64,000 bases of DNA from SZUA-76 sp945787585 (GTDB taxonomy: Bacteria > Pseudomonadota > Gammaproteobacteria > SZUA-140), in assembly GCA_947258425.1 (NCBI GenBank), contig CAMYIG010000049.1, forward strand, positions 1 through 64,000, given 5' to 3'. Numbering within the stretch: position 1 is the first letter of the stretch; every line of letters starts with the position of its first letter. The position numbers were made by a program, and so were the translations under genes. The notes beneath the pieces were generated by a model. The model was not told where the DNA came from and searched no databases. It was given only the letters and a program-made list of their open reading frames with translations. Shown piece by piece: positions 39,001-48,152 of the stretch.

Positions 39001-39101
39001 AGATTAATCTCTCCAAGCCCGAGCGAAAAACTATTAACCGGCAACAACAGTAGAAGCATGGCAAAAAATTTAGCCAAATCCTTCATGAGTCCAGGTAACA
39101 T
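36039..39101 (-). CDS. fimV: FimV-like motility/polar hub protein
   Basis: A 1020-residue protein. The N-terminus has a signal peptide (VNSFSLG), then the FimV N-terminal region with GLGEINLHSALNQSLDAEI. A LysM peptidoglycan-binding domain follows at residues ~200-260 (YGPVKTTDTLWRIASQM). A Glu/Gln-rich coiled region precedes a single transmembrane helix near residue 505 (DPVILLGGVAVIAVVAG). A long, very acidic cytoplasmic tail follows, ending in a TPR-like domain (KLDLARAYIDMGDNESAKGILDEVV). FimV organises pole-localised type IV pili and c-di-GMP/cAMP signalling. I start at the methionine preceded by AAGGAG (39101). It follows asd, as in other gammaproteobacteria. Confidence 0.93.
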   Translation of the reverse strand: MLPGLMKDLAKFFAMLLLLLPVNSFSLGLGEINLHSALNQSLDAEIGLLSVGNTDAEEINVKLASRDDFEKAGLERPFFLTKFKFQVLKRTNGEPYLKITSHEPVKEPFLDFIIEANWPGGRILREYTLLLDPPVLVDERPSALDIPLFEDEAASNGGGEVSRGASSATDDVVDVAPARVAPRVARRTSEVSIANNGEITYGPVKTTDTLWRIASQMKPDNSVTVQQVMMALLNENPQAFDQQNINNLKAGYVLRIADPAVISEMTSGEAERIAKLQYEQWVDAKHSTALAAGQRPLGRSGGSSERGMAAAGSQGEVESRLKLVAPAEGMSQAGSGSALDASEGDVRQELAFAMESVDVSRQENEELRKRLAALEEQLASMQRLMTLKGDTLSAMQASPESPVTAEVPENGTEQLPDEVVLEEMEPESMVASNEESQSASATTESSITTPPPVAIPPPPVETSMIDDALAVFDGLMGDSASMLPDVEGMLGGFDPVILLGGVAVIAVVAGGLVMRRRKMAAFEEAMEADDDASYSQTPVSEPEVAAENSDEAVESVLNDVIPEYSNSGGMDVSDDDEIDAIAEADVYLAYRRYDKAEELLSEAVQNEPDRLDVQVKLLEVYAASDKKEAFIERAEKLQASLGDSNSSIWKGVAEMGRKIAPTSLLFNDEVAVDSTGASDELAMDLPDLGGELDLGDLEMDGNNSSATAVASESDNPFDDVNEDDMGALSESELGDAFNALDDLGELEASLDSAMEMASEGNADALPDLDLTASEDALEGLDASTENSDEITFENEFALDSVADTNKDASSELSFDEDVADNLSSEDNTLDFTENDVALGLDDDATVTDSLETKVDDVENELEFEGLESQPILADDSEDLNDSLILDDSDNASDFDVTEKNTSATEISSDAVTETTATAVEDVEEDLFAGLDNSGTGDSTSDDDWLSDFSADISSLDEEFGDLEDSDLFSAEDEVGTKLDLARAYIDMGDNESAKGILDEVVNDGNDDQKKDANELIERIA

Positions 39102-39189
39102 TCCTTCTCCTTTTCGTCTAAGCATTGTCTCCGCACCTTAAAATACAATCGTTGCAAAGTAGTTAACGGCAGCTTTTTTCAGAAACTCA

Positions 39190-40215
39190 CTAATTTATAT
39201 AATCATTTATCAAAATTTCTGCAATCTGCACACTATTGAGTGCTGCGCCCTTCCTAACATTGTCTGCTACGACCCATAAATCCAGTCCACGTGGGTGCGA
39301 AATATCTTCGCGGATTCGGCCAACATAGACCGGATCGGTCCCCACAGACTCTGTCACGGCAGTGGGGTAGCCACCGGATTGACGCTCATCCAGTACCACA
39401 ATGCCCGGTGCATCCTGAAGTACGGCCGTTGCATCCTCAACAGTAATCTTTTTGCGCGTTTCAATGTGAATCGCCTCCGAGTGCCCATAAAACACAGGAA
39501 CCCGTACTGCTGTGGGGTTAACCAAGATAGCGTCATCTGCAAAGATTTTTTTAGTTTCCCACACCATTTTCATCTCTTCCTTGGTGTAACCGTTCTCAAG
39601 GAAAACATCGATTTGCGGTAATACATTAAACGCAATCTGTTTTGGATAGACATTCGTCTTAATCTCCTGGGCATTCAATAAGGCCGCTGTCTGTCCCGCC
39701 AGCTCTTCAATCGCCTGCTTACCAGTCCCAGAAACTGCCTGATAGGTGCAGACATTAATCCGCTCAATCCCGACCGCATCATAGATCGGCTTTAACGCCA
39801 CCAGCATCTGAATGGTTGAACAGTTTGGATTGGCAATAATATTGCGCTTTTTATAATCGGCCACCGCATCCGGGTTGACCTCCGGCACCACCAGCGGAAT
39901 ATCATCGTCATAACGAAAATGTGAAGTGTTATCGATCACCACGCAACCCGCCGCAGCAGCAATCGGAGCATACTTCTCCGAAACGCTGCCGCCCGCAGAA
40001 AAGAGTGCGATCTGTACCTTAGAGAAATCGAATGTATCAAGATCTTCGACCCTCAAGTGTTTACCCTTAAATTCAACGCGCTTGCCCGCTGAGCGGCTGC
40101 TCGCCAATGGGTAGAGCGTATCCACCGGAAAATTCCGTTCGGCCAAAATGCTGATCATGGTCTCACCGACGGCACCTGTTGCACCGACTACCGCGACATC
40201 ATATTTTTTGCTCAT
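39190..40215 (-). CDS. asd: Aspartate-semialdehyde dehydrogenase
   Basis: Asd (341 residues) reduces aspartyl phosphate to the semialdehyde for lysine, threonine, methionine and diaminopimelate synthesis. The nucleotide-binding VVGATGAVGETMI and the catalytic Cys in NPNCSTIQ are clear, with VCTYQAVSGTG after them. The ATG at 40215 follows a TTG; the ATG is preferred. It lies between leuB and fimV. Confidence 0.96.
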   Translation of the reverse strand: MSKKYDVAVVGATGAVGETMISILAERNFPVDTLYPLASSRSAGKRVEFKGKHLRVEDLDTFDFSKVQIALFSAGGSVSEKYAPIAAAAGCVVIDNTSHFRYDDDIPLVVPEVNPDAVADYKKRNIIANPNCSTIQMLVALKPIYDAVGIERINVCTYQAVSGTGKQAIEELAGQTAALLNAQEIKTNVYPKQIAFNVLPQIDVFLENGYTKEEMKMVWETKKIFADDAILVNPTAVRVPVFYGHSEAIHIETRKKITVEDATAVLQDAPGIVVLDERQSGGYPTAVTESVGTDPVYVGRIREDISHPRGLDLWVVADNVRKGAALNSVQIAEILINDYIN

Positions 40216-40257
40216 CAATAACTTCCTTACGTTTTTCGCTTTAAATTTTCTTCAATG

Positions 40258-41337
40258 CTACCCGTTCAACGCTGCGACAATTGCATCGCCCATCTCACTG
40301 GTAGAGACCTTACGCGAACCTTCGGTATAGATATCCGCCGTTCGCAGACCAGCGTCCAGCACACTATTCACAGCGACTTCAATGCGCTCCGCCATCGCTG
40401 CCTGGTCAAGCGAATAACGCAGTAACATCGCCACCGATAGAATCGTCGCAAGCGGATTGGCAATCCCCTGCCCCGCAATATCCGGTGCAGACCCGTGAAT
40501 CGGTTCATACATCCCTTTACCATTGGCATCCAGTGATGCCGACGGCAACATGCCAATCGAGCCGGTTAACATCGCGGCGCAATCAGACAGAATGTCACCA
40601 AACATGTTGGTCGTGACCATCACATCGAACTGCTTCGGTGCACGCACCAGCTGCATCGCCGCATTATCGACATACATATGACTCAGCTCAATCTCAGGGT
40701 AATCCTTCGCCACGCGGATCATCACCTCACGCCACAGCTCTGTACACTCCAGCACGTTGGCTTTATCGACCGAGCAGACACGCTTATCGCGCTTCATTGC
40801 AATCTCAAACGCGGAACGGCCAATGCGTTCGATCTCGGACTCCTTATAGATAAGCGTATTGAACCCCTGCTTCTCACCATTCTCAAGGGTTCGCACGCCG
40901 CGCGGCTGACCAAAATAGATCCCGCCGGTGAGTTCACGCACGATCATAATATCAAGCCCTGAGACCACTTCCGGTTTCAAGCTTGAGGCGTCGGCCAGTT
41001 GTGGGTAGAGAATCGCAGGGCGCAGATTCGAAAAGAGCTCCAGATTGGCACGCAGCCCCAGCAACCCCTTCTCCGGACGCACCGCAATATCTAAAGATTC
41101 CCATTTGTGGCCACCGACGGCCCCCAGCAAAATGGCATCACACGCCTTCGCTTTTGCTAACGTCTCATCCGGCAACGGATGACCGGCTGCATCATAGGCT
41201 GCCCCGCCGACCAATCCATGATCGAGTTCGATCGCAAGACCATGCTTGCGCTGCAACGTCTCCAGCACCTTCACTGCTTCCGCAACAATCTCCGGCCCAA
41301 TGCCGTCCCCAGGTAAAACCAATATTTTTTTTGTCAT
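40258..41337 (-). CDS. leuB: 3-isopropylmalate dehydrogenase
   Basis: LeuB (359 residues) oxidatively decarboxylates 3-isopropylmalate in leucine synthesis. Signature parts are LPGDGIGPEIVAEAVKVL, VRELTGGIYFG, the metal-binding DNAAMQLV and FGDILSDCAAML, and PIHGSAPDIAGQGIANP. It follows leuD by 28 bases. Confidence 0.97.
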   Translation of the reverse strand: MTKKILVLPGDGIGPEIVAEAVKVLETLQRKHGLAIELDHGLVGGAAYDAAGHPLPDETLAKAKACDAILLGAVGGHKWESLDIAVRPEKGLLGLRANLELFSNLRPAILYPQLADASSLKPEVVSGLDIMIVRELTGGIYFGQPRGVRTLENGEKQGFNTLIYKESEIERIGRSAFEIAMKRDKRVCSVDKANVLECTELWREVMIRVAKDYPEIELSHMYVDNAAMQLVRAPKQFDVMVTTNMFGDILSDCAAMLTGSIGMLPSASLDANGKGMYEPIHGSAPDIAGQGIANPLATILSVAMLLRYSLDQAAMAERIEVAVNSVLDAGLRTADIYTEGSRKVSTSEMGDAIVAALNG

Positions 41338-41365
41338 TTCTACTCTTCCACGCTATCGATATGTT

Positions 41366-42007
41366 TCAGGAGACAAACAGCCACGGTGCATCCTGTTTTC
41401 GTTTCGTCTCATAGGCCGTGACCGCATCAGCATGTTGCAGGCTAAGTCCAATCTCATCCAGACCCTGTAGCAGACATTCCTTTCGAAAATTATCGATCTC
41501 GAAATGCATCGTCTCACCACTCGGCAAGGTAACATGTTGAGCCGCCAAATCAACCTGTAAATGATAACCCGGGTTAGCCTCAATCTCTTTGAAGATACGC
41601 TCAACCTCATCGGCCGCAAGCACAAACGGCAGCACACCATTCTTAAAACAGTTGTTATAAAAGATGTCCGCAAAGCTCGGCGCGATCACCACACGAATGC
41701 CGTAATCGAGCAGTGCCCACACGGCATGCTCTCGCGAAGAGCCACAGCCGAAGTTATCGCGCGCGATCAAAATCTGCGCACCGCTATAACGCGGCTGGTT
41801 CAGCACAAAGTCCGCGTTCAATGGTCGGTCGCTGCTATCCTGATCCGGCTCACCAAGATCAAGGTAGCGCCATTCATCAAACAGGTTCGGCCCAAAGCCA
41901 CTGCGTTTGACCGACTTCAGAAACTGCTTCGGAATGATCGCATCGGTATCGACATTGGCGCGATCCAACGGCACTACCAATCCATCTAATGTTGTGAATG
42001 CATCCAT
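41366..42007 (-). CDS. leuD: 3-isopropylmalate dehydratase small subunit
   Basis: LeuD (213 residues) completes the isopropylmalate isomerase with LeuC. The segment RANVDTDAIIPKQFLK near the start and the GCGSSREHAVWAL motif are diagnostic, followed by FADIFYNNCFKNG. It is spaced only two bases after leuC. Confidence 0.97.
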   Translation of the reverse strand: MDAFTTLDGLVVPLDRANVDTDAIIPKQFLKSVKRSGFGPNLFDEWRYLDLGEPDQDSSDRPLNADFVLNQPRYSGAQILIARDNFGCGSSREHAVWALLDYGIRVVIAPSFADIFYNNCFKNGVLPFVLAADEVERIFKEIEANPGYHLQVDLAAQHVTLPSGETMHFEIDNFRKECLLQGLDEIGLSLQHADAVTAYETKRKQDAPWLFVS

Positions 42008-42009
42008 CG

Positions 42010-43428
42010 TTACACCCCCCTCTGGTTATCTTTTGTGACATCAACAAAGTGACCCGCAATCGCCGCTGCCGCAGCCATCGCCGGACTCACCAGATGGGTA
42101 CGCCCCCCCTGCCCCTGCCTGCCCTCGAAATTACGGTTCGAGGTCGAGGCACAGTGCTCGCCCGACTCCAGACGATCAGCGTTCATCGCCAAACACATCG
42201 AACAACCCGGCTCGCGCCACTCGAAACCGGCGTCGATAAAGAGTTTATCCAGCCCTTCCGCTTCGGCCTGACGCTTCACCAGACCAGAGCCAGGCACCAC
42301 CAGGGCCTGATTGATCGTGGCGGCGACCTTACGCCCGTTGATCACCGCCGCTGCATCACGCAGATCTTCAATGCGTGAATTGGTGCATGAACCAATGAAG
42401 ACCTTATCAAGCTGAATGTCGCTAATCGCCTGCCCACCTGCCAGCCCCATATATTTCAGTGCGCGTTCGATGTTGCCGCGCTTCACACTATCCACTTCAT
42501 CTTCGGGACGTGGCACATGGCCATCGACCGGCAACACCATCTCCGGCGAAGTACCCCAGGTCACCTGCGGTTCAATCGTCGCACCATCAATGGTGACAAT
42601 ACGATCAAACTCAGCGCCGTCATCACTGTGCAGATCGGCCCATGCCGCCTTCGCTTGCTCCCACTGCTCACCCTTCGGCGCGTAAGTGCGGCCGCGCACA
42701 TATTCGATGGTCTTCTCATCAACCGCGACCATGCCGGCGCGCGCGCCCGCTTCAATTGTCATGTTGCAGAGCGTCATGCGTCCTTCGATGGAGAGTGCGC
42801 GCACCGCCTCGCCACCAAATTCGATCGCATAGCCGGTGCCACCGGCCGTGCCGATTTCACCGATCACCGCCAGCGCCATATCTTTGGCCGACACTCCCGG
42901 GCGCAGCTTGCCATCAATCTTCACTAGCATGTTTTTCGACTTCTGCTGAATCAGGCACTGCGTCGCCAGCACATGTTCAACTTCGGAGGTACCGATGCCA
43001 AACGCAAGCGCACCCAGCGCACCGTGGGTCGAGGTGTGGGAGTCACCACACACCACCGTCATCCCCGGCAAGGTCGCGCCCGATTCCGGCCCGACGACAT
43101 GGACGATGCCCTGACGTGGATCATCCATCTTGAATTCAGTCAGGCCAAACTCGACACAATTACTATCCAGCGTCTCGACCTGTATTCGTGCCACTGGATC
43201 ACTAATACCTACTGAGCGATCGGTGGTCGGCACATTATGATCAGGCACTGCCAGCACTGAATCGATCCGCCACGGTTTACGTCCCGCCATGCGCAGTCCT
43301 TCAAACGCCTGTGGCGAGGTGACTTCATGCACCAGATGCCTATCTATATAGAGGACGCTGGCGCCTTCAGCAGTGGTTCTCACTTGATGTGAATTCCACA
43401 GTTTGTCATATAAAGTACTATTTGACAT
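42010..43428 (-). CDS. leuC: 3-isopropylmalate dehydratase large subunit
   Basis: LeuC (472 residues) carries the [4Fe-4S] cluster of the isomerase. The cluster cysteines are in VFIGSCTNSRIEDLR and EPGCSMCLAMN. The segment VCGDSHTSTHGALGALAFGIG is diagnostic. I start at the ATG at 43428, preceded by GGGAGGA, rather than a TTG upstream in frame. It heads the leuC-leuD-leuB-asd-fimV block and diverges from a LysR gene. Confidence 0.97.
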   Translation of the reverse strand: MSNSTLYDKLWNSHQVRTTAEGASVLYIDRHLVHEVTSPQAFEGLRMAGRKPWRIDSVLAVPDHNVPTTDRSVGISDPVARIQVETLDSNCVEFGLTEFKMDDPRQGIVHVVGPESGATLPGMTVVCGDSHTSTHGALGALAFGIGTSEVEHVLATQCLIQQKSKNMLVKIDGKLRPGVSAKDMALAVIGEIGTAGGTGYAIEFGGEAVRALSIEGRMTLCNMTIEAGARAGMVAVDEKTIEYVRGRTYAPKGEQWEQAKAAWADLHSDDGAEFDRIVTIDGATIEPQVTWGTSPEMVLPVDGHVPRPEDEVDSVKRGNIERALKYMGLAGGQAISDIQLDKVFIGSCTNSRIEDLRDAAAVINGRKVAATINQALVVPGSGLVKRQAEAEGLDKLFIDAGFEWREPGCSMCLAMNADRLESGEHCASTSNRNFEGRQGQGGRTHLVSPAMAAAAAIAGHFVDVTKDNQRGV

Positions 43429-43537
43429 TAAGTTTCCTCCCAATTAACAATCGCTTTGACTATCTTGTTCTGACCAATATGCAGGCAATATACGCCGATC
43501 TCTATCATTAATCTAATTCATCTTTTTCATCTATTGC

Positions 43538-43552
43538 ATTCCTTAAAGGAAT
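43538..43552. promoter_or_regulatory. Palindromic candidate LysR-type operator between leuC and the LysR gene
   Basis: ATTCCTTAAAGGAAT is a perfect 7-1-7 palindrome and has the T-N11-A form typical of LysR-type binding sites. It lies 16 bases before the regulator start and about 110 bases before leuC, a plausible autoregulatory position. Confidence 0.5.
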
Positions 43553-43567
43553 AGATATGATGACCCC

Positions 43568-44470
43568 ATGAACATTTCAGATCTAAAGGCGTTTGTCTGC
43601 GTCGCCGAACAGCACTCATTTTCACACGCCGCAGAAAGGCTACACCTGACTCAGCCCGCCATTAGCAAACGGGTGGCCGCACTGGAAAACTCACTCGGTA
43701 CCCGGCTTTTTGACCGCATTGGACGATCAGTAAAACTCACCACTGCCGGCAGCGCACTGCTGACGCATGCACAGAAAATCCTGCTCGCCGTTGAGGATAG
43801 TCGCCGCGCCATCCACAATCTATCGGGTGAGGTCAGCGGCCAATTGAGCATCGGCACCAGCCATCACATAGGGTTGCACCGCCTGCCGACCGTACTAAAG
43901 GCATTCAGCCAGAAATTTACCAAGGTGCAACTTGACCTCCATTTTCTCGACTCAGAGGCCGCCTGCACCAGTGTTGAACATGGCGAACTCGAATTGGCGG
44001 TGGTGACACTACCGCCCTTCGGTGACAGCCCGTTAACCATGATCCCAGTCTGGCAAGACCCACTGGTACTGGTCACCGCACATGACCATCCCCTTTGCGC
44101 GCTCAAGCAGATTACGCCCGCACAACTAACCCGGTACGCCGCCATTCTCCCTTCGCACGGCACCTTTACCCGAGATTTAATCGATCATCATTTCAAAAAA
44201 CAGCGCCATGCACTCAACGTGCGACTTGAAACCAATTACCTTGAAACCATCAAAATGCTGGTCTCCATTGGCCAGGGATGGAGCGTACTACCAGAGACGC
44301 TGGTCGATGAGAGTCTGTACGCCCACCACGGCTATTTTTCAGCGAAAAGGATGCTCGGCATCGTGCACCACCCCAAGCGCACCCTTTCTAATGCGGCGCA
44401 GGCATTTATTAAATGTTGTGGCGCCGCACATCTTGCAATACAAAATAGCCCGCTTAGCCCCCCCGAATAA
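43568..44470 (+). CDS. LysR-family transcriptional regulator
   Basis: A 300-residue LysR-type regulator. The winged helix-turn-helix (residues ~1-60) includes AEQHSFSHAAERLHLTQPAIS and SLGTRLFDR. A periplasmic-binding-like effector domain follows from ~90. It is divergent from leuC with 139 bases between, so regulation of leucine synthesis in response to an intermediate is the natural inference, similar to LeuO-type or LysR-leuC pairs in other gammaproteobacteria. The ligand cannot be told. No Shine-Dalgarno site lies next to the ATG. Confidence 0.9.
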   Translation: MNISDLKAFVCVAEQHSFSHAAERLHLTQPAISKRVAALENSLGTRLFDRIGRSVKLTTAGSALLTHAQKILLAVEDSRRAIHNLSGEVSGQLSIGTSHHIGLHRLPTVLKAFSQKFTKVQLDLHFLDSEAACTSVEHGELELAVVTLPPFGDSPLTMIPVWQDPLVLVTAHDHPLCALKQITPAQLTRYAAILPSHGTFTRDLIDHHFKKQRHALNVRLETNYLETIKMLVSIGQGWSVLPETLVDESLYAHHGYFSAKRMLGIVHHPKRTLSNAAQAFIKCCGAAHLAIQNSPLSPPE

Positions 44471-44538
44471 AGCCTCGAATAAATTGGGGAGTTTAGGTAG
44501 GATAGCGACTTCGTTTCAATCAGGTTTCAGTGACAGGC

Positions 44539-45399
44539 ATGAGCGCAAAAATCATCGATGGCAAGGCGATCGCCAGCCAGATTCGTCAAAACGTCAAACA
44601 GCGCGTTGGTAAGCGCCTCGCCGAGGGAATCCGCGCCCCGGGGCTCGCCGTCATTCTGGTTGGTCAGGATCCGGCCTCAGAGGTCTACGTCAACAGTAAA
44701 CGTAAAGACTGCGCCGAGGTTGGCTTTGTGTCGAAATCGCATGACCTGCCGGAAGACACCACACAGGCGGCACTGCTGGCGCTTATCGAGCAGCTCAATG
44801 TTGACGATCAGATCGACGGCATTCTGGTGCAACTGCCACTGCCCAAACATATCGACCCCAAAACGGTTATTGAAACGATCCACCCGAATAAAGACGTCGA
44901 TGGCTTTCATCCCTACAATATCGGTCGTCTGACGCAACGCACCCCATTGCTTCGCCCCTGCACCCCCTACGGCATCATGACCTTGCTCGAGCATACCGGT
45001 GCAAAGATACAGGGGATGGAAGCGGTGGTGGTCGGCGCCTCCAATATCGTCGGCCGCCCGATGGGGCTGGAGTTACTGCTCGCAGGCTGCACCGTCACTA
45101 CCTGTCATCGCTTCACTAAAAACACCCATGAACATGTCTCACGCGCCGACATTGTCGTGGTCGCGGTGGGCAAACCCGGCATCGTGAAAGGTGAATGGAT
45201 TAAGTCTGGTGCAATCGTGATTGATGTCGGCATCAATCGTAACGAAAGCGGTAAGCTGATCGGTGATGTCGATTATGACGCCGCGGCCAAACGTGCCAGC
45301 TGGATTACCCCAGTGCCCGGCGGGGTCGGCCCGATGACCCGCGCAACGCTACTGCAAAACACACTTTACGCGGCAGAAAGCCTGCATCTTGACGATTAA
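44539..45399 (+). CDS. folD: Methylenetetrahydrofolate dehydrogenase/cyclohydrolase
   Basis: FolD (286 residues) interconverts methylene-, methenyl- and formyl-tetrahydrofolate. Features are VGQDPASEVYVNSKRKDC with the catalytic Lys, DGILVQLPLPKHID, and the NADP-site VVGASNIVGRPMG. The C-terminal TPVPGGVGPMTRATLL is diagnostic. I use the ATG at 44539; a GTG nine bases upstream is also in frame. Confidence 0.96.
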   Translation: MSAKIIDGKAIASQIRQNVKQRVGKRLAEGIRAPGLAVILVGQDPASEVYVNSKRKDCAEVGFVSKSHDLPEDTTQAALLALIEQLNVDDQIDGILVQLPLPKHIDPKTVIETIHPNKDVDGFHPYNIGRLTQRTPLLRPCTPYGIMTLLEHTGAKIQGMEAVVVGASNIVGRPMGLELLLAGCTVTTCHRFTKNTHEHVSRADIVVVAVGKPGIVKGEWIKSGAIVIDVGINRNESGKLIGDVDYDAAAKRASWITPVPGGVGPMTRATLLQNTLYAAESLHLDD

Positions 45400-45505
45400 C
45401 GCAGCTAGCCCTTCTCGGCTATAATCGGCACATCAAATTTGAATCGCGGAGCTTCCCCAATGGTGAGTCCGCCTCAACATCCAGCACACAAGGACGCCAC
45501 ACGGC

Positions 45506-47194
45506 ATGAGCGACATTGAATCAAAGCCATCCAATTTCATCCGTCACATCATCGATGAAGACCTAAAAAATAATAAAAACGGCGGACGCGTCGCGACCCG
45601 TTTCCCACCTGAACCTAACGGTTATCTGCATATCGGTCATGCCAAATCAATCCTGTTGAACTTTGGTCTTGCGGAAGATTACAACGGCAGCTGCAACCTC
45701 CGCTTTGATGACACCAACCCGCATAAAGAGAACATCGAATTCGTTGAGGCGATCAAACAAGACGTTGCATGGCTCGGTTGTGACTGGGGCGACAAGGTCT
45801 ATTTTTCGTCCGACTATTTTGATGCACTGTATGACTTCGCCGTAGAGCTGATCAAAAAAGAGAAGGCTTACGTCTGTGATCTCAACGCCGAAGAGATGCG
45901 CGCCTATCGCGGCACCCTGACCGAAGCGGGCAAAGACAGCCCCTATCGTGAACGCACCGTTGCAGAAAATATAGATCTGTTTGCCCGCATGAAAGCGGGT
46001 GAATTTGAAGACGGCAGCAAAGTACTGCGGGCGAAGATCGATATGGCCTCACCCAACATCAACATGCGAGACCCCACGCTCTATCGGATTCGCCACGGTG
46101 TGGTACACCACCAGACCGGCGCTGCGTGGTGTCTCTATCCCATGTATGACTTCACCCACTGTATTTCTGATGCACTGGAAGGCATCACCCACTCGGTCTG
46201 TACACTCGAATTCGAAGATCACCGCCCACTTTATAACTGGTTTTTAGACACGCTCGAAACAGAAAACCACCCACAGCAGATCGAGTTTTCACGCCTCAAC
46301 CTTGAACACACGGTGACCAGCAAACGTAAACTGACCGAGCTGGTTGAACATGGCCATGTCGAAGGGTGGGATGACCCCCGCATGCCGACCATCGCCGGGT
46401 TGCGTCGTCGCGGCTGCACCCCTGCTGCGCTGCGTGAGTTTTGCCAGCGCATCGGCGTCACCAAATCTGAAAATGTGGTTGAGATGGCCGTATTAGAAGG
46501 CTGTATTCGGGACGACCTCAACAAAAATGCACCGCGCCGCATGGCGGTATTGCATCCGTTAAAGGTAGTGATCACCAACTATCCTGAAGATCAATTCGAA
46601 GAATTAGAAGCGGCCAATCATCCGCAGGATGAAAGCTATGGCATGCGCAAACTACCGTTTGGACGTGAACTCTATATCGATCAGGAAGACTTCAAAGAGG
46701 TTCCGCCAAAGAAATATAAACGACTCATTCCCGGCGGTGAAGTACGGCTACGAAACGCTTATGTTATCCGCTGTGACGAAGTGATTAAAGACGCTGATGA
46801 TAACGTCATCGAGCTTCATTGCACCTATGATGCTGATACTCACGGAAAGAATCCTGAAGGGCGCAAGGTCAAGGGCGTGATTCACTGGGTGTCTGCAAAA
46901 CATGCGATCGAAGCCGAAGTACGCCTTTACGACCGGTTGTTTAATCACCCCACCCCGGACAATAGCAAAGATGGCAAAACGTATATCAATCACCTCAACC
47001 CGCAGTCACTGCTGACACTTACAAACTGCTATCTCGAACCAACACTGGCTGAGGCCACTGCGGGTGAACAGTTCCAGTTTGAACGTGAGGGCTACTATTG
47101 CCTTGATCCGATGGATCAGGCCGGTAACAAACCGGTCTACAACCGTACGGTGACATTACGGGATACGTGGGCGAAAATAGAAAAAGGTCAATAA
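45506..47194 (+). CDS. glnS: Glutaminyl-tRNA synthetase
   Basis: GlnS (562 residues), a class I aminoacyl-tRNA synthetase. The HIGH motif is in GYLHIGHAKS and the KMSKS-like loop is VTSKRKL. FPPEPNGYLHIG, DDTNPHKENIEF and the C-terminal anticodon-binding barrels are typical. A TATAAT at 45420 lies 86 bases upstream and may be a promoter hexamer, but its -35 is poor. Length is normal. Confidence 0.97.
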   Translation: MSDIESKPSNFIRHIIDEDLKNNKNGGRVATRFPPEPNGYLHIGHAKSILLNFGLAEDYNGSCNLRFDDTNPHKENIEFVEAIKQDVAWLGCDWGDKVYFSSDYFDALYDFAVELIKKEKAYVCDLNAEEMRAYRGTLTEAGKDSPYRERTVAENIDLFARMKAGEFEDGSKVLRAKIDMASPNINMRDPTLYRIRHGVVHHQTGAAWCLYPMYDFTHCISDALEGITHSVCTLEFEDHRPLYNWFLDTLETENHPQQIEFSRLNLEHTVTSKRKLTELVEHGHVEGWDDPRMPTIAGLRRRGCTPAALREFCQRIGVTKSENVVEMAVLEGCIRDDLNKNAPRRMAVLHPLKVVITNYPEDQFEELEAANHPQDESYGMRKLPFGRELYIDQEDFKEVPPKKYKRLIPGGEVRLRNAYVIRCDEVIKDADDNVIELHCTYDADTHGKNPEGRKVKGVIHWVSAKHAIEAEVRLYDRLFNHPTPDNSKDGKTYINHLNPQSLLTLTNCYLEPTLAEATAGEQFQFEREGYYCLDPMDQAGNKPVYNRTVTLRDTWAKIEKGQ

Positions 47195-48152
47195 ACACGT
47201 AAGCGGTCCGACCCGGTTCGGTCAGACCTGGCTAGCAGTCGATAACGCTATACTCGAAACTGCTTCACCAATGCTTCCAGTCGCGCAGTGAGACTCAGCA
47301 TCTCACTGCTGGCCGCTGCCGTGCGCTACACACCCTGTGCTGTTTGCACGGAAGAGTTTTGAATTATCGTTATAATCTCTTCAGCAACTGCTCGTTGCTG
47401 TTCTGAGGCAGAGGCGATCCCGTATCCACCTTAACTGTATCTCTGTAGTTGATATAGTGTGCCAATCAATCTTGATGCCTAACACCGTAGCAGAATGTTT
47501 TTGCCCTTTCATTGCAACCATCATCGAATTATCGACAGACATCGTGCCGCTATACCGTTTAGACTTAACGCAACCCAATACCACCTCTGATGAAGAACGC
47601 AATTTACATTATTAAAGAACATATTGCCTCAACCAAACCAATCAGACTGATACGAACAGACTTATCACTACAGGCGAAACCATGCAAGCATGAGTTAATA
47701 CTTCATAAAACGCTTAGCAAAATACATTATCCTATTTAAAGTATCAGTCTCGTTTGTGATGTAGTTCTCAATAATAGATTTGAAATACCAGCATAGTTTC
47801 GCCATCGCATTATTGCCTTAATTGAGAGAACTATTTATGCAAACAAGGACAACATGCCCGACATCACAGTCAAGCAAGAAGTCAGTTGAATTATTTTGTC
47901 TAACCAATAATGTTTCCGTCAAAAAATTGAACATTGTTTACACGCATGCAGACCCATTACCCGCACCACCAACCACGATGGTCACTCCATTGTTAAATGC
48001 CGCTCAGGCAGCGCCATCTCCATCCCATTAAATACCAGTGGTCCCTGCATTGCATAGGCATCTTATTGAAGATGCGCATACAAAAATGGACCTGAAAAAC
48101 GAATTTATTACGTTTACGCCAAACAATCGCCCACATAAATAAGTTGTAAATT
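47195..48152. other. Gene-poor region with decayed sequence between glnS and the secreted-protein cluster
   Basis: About 960 bases. At the left is a fragment of a chemotaxis-receptor gene (separate entry). The remainder is AT-rich with only short frames. A minus-strand frame at 47381-47602 (73 codons) and a plus-strand frame at 47822-48031 (69 codons) show no family I recognise. I regard them as chance or decayed sequence. No clear promoter of the 48153 gene was found. Confidence 0.6.
47248..47410 (-). pseudogene. Remnant of a methyl-accepting chemotaxis protein C-terminus
   Basis: Reading the minus strand gives IASASEQQRAVAEEIITII, then RTAAASSEMLSLTARLEAL and the terminal VKQFRV, the usual end of a methyl-accepting chemotaxis receptor. 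An in-frame TAG at 47326-47328 interrupts it and no upstream frame continues the helical hairpin, so this is a decayed C-terminal piece of about 55 residues. Confidence 0.75.

Noticed and set aside
47204..47228. Terminator after glnS
   Set aside because: A near-palindrome GGTCCGACC...GGTCAGACC exists, but with a mismatch and no T-run.
47381..47602. 73-codon minus-strand frame next to the receptor remnant
   Set aside because: No family resemblance or ribosome site, and it overlaps the remnant in another frame; probably chance.
47822..48031. 69-codon plus-strand frame with a Pro/Ala-rich end
   Set aside because: No signal, no similarity recognised and no start site; left as unassigned sequence.
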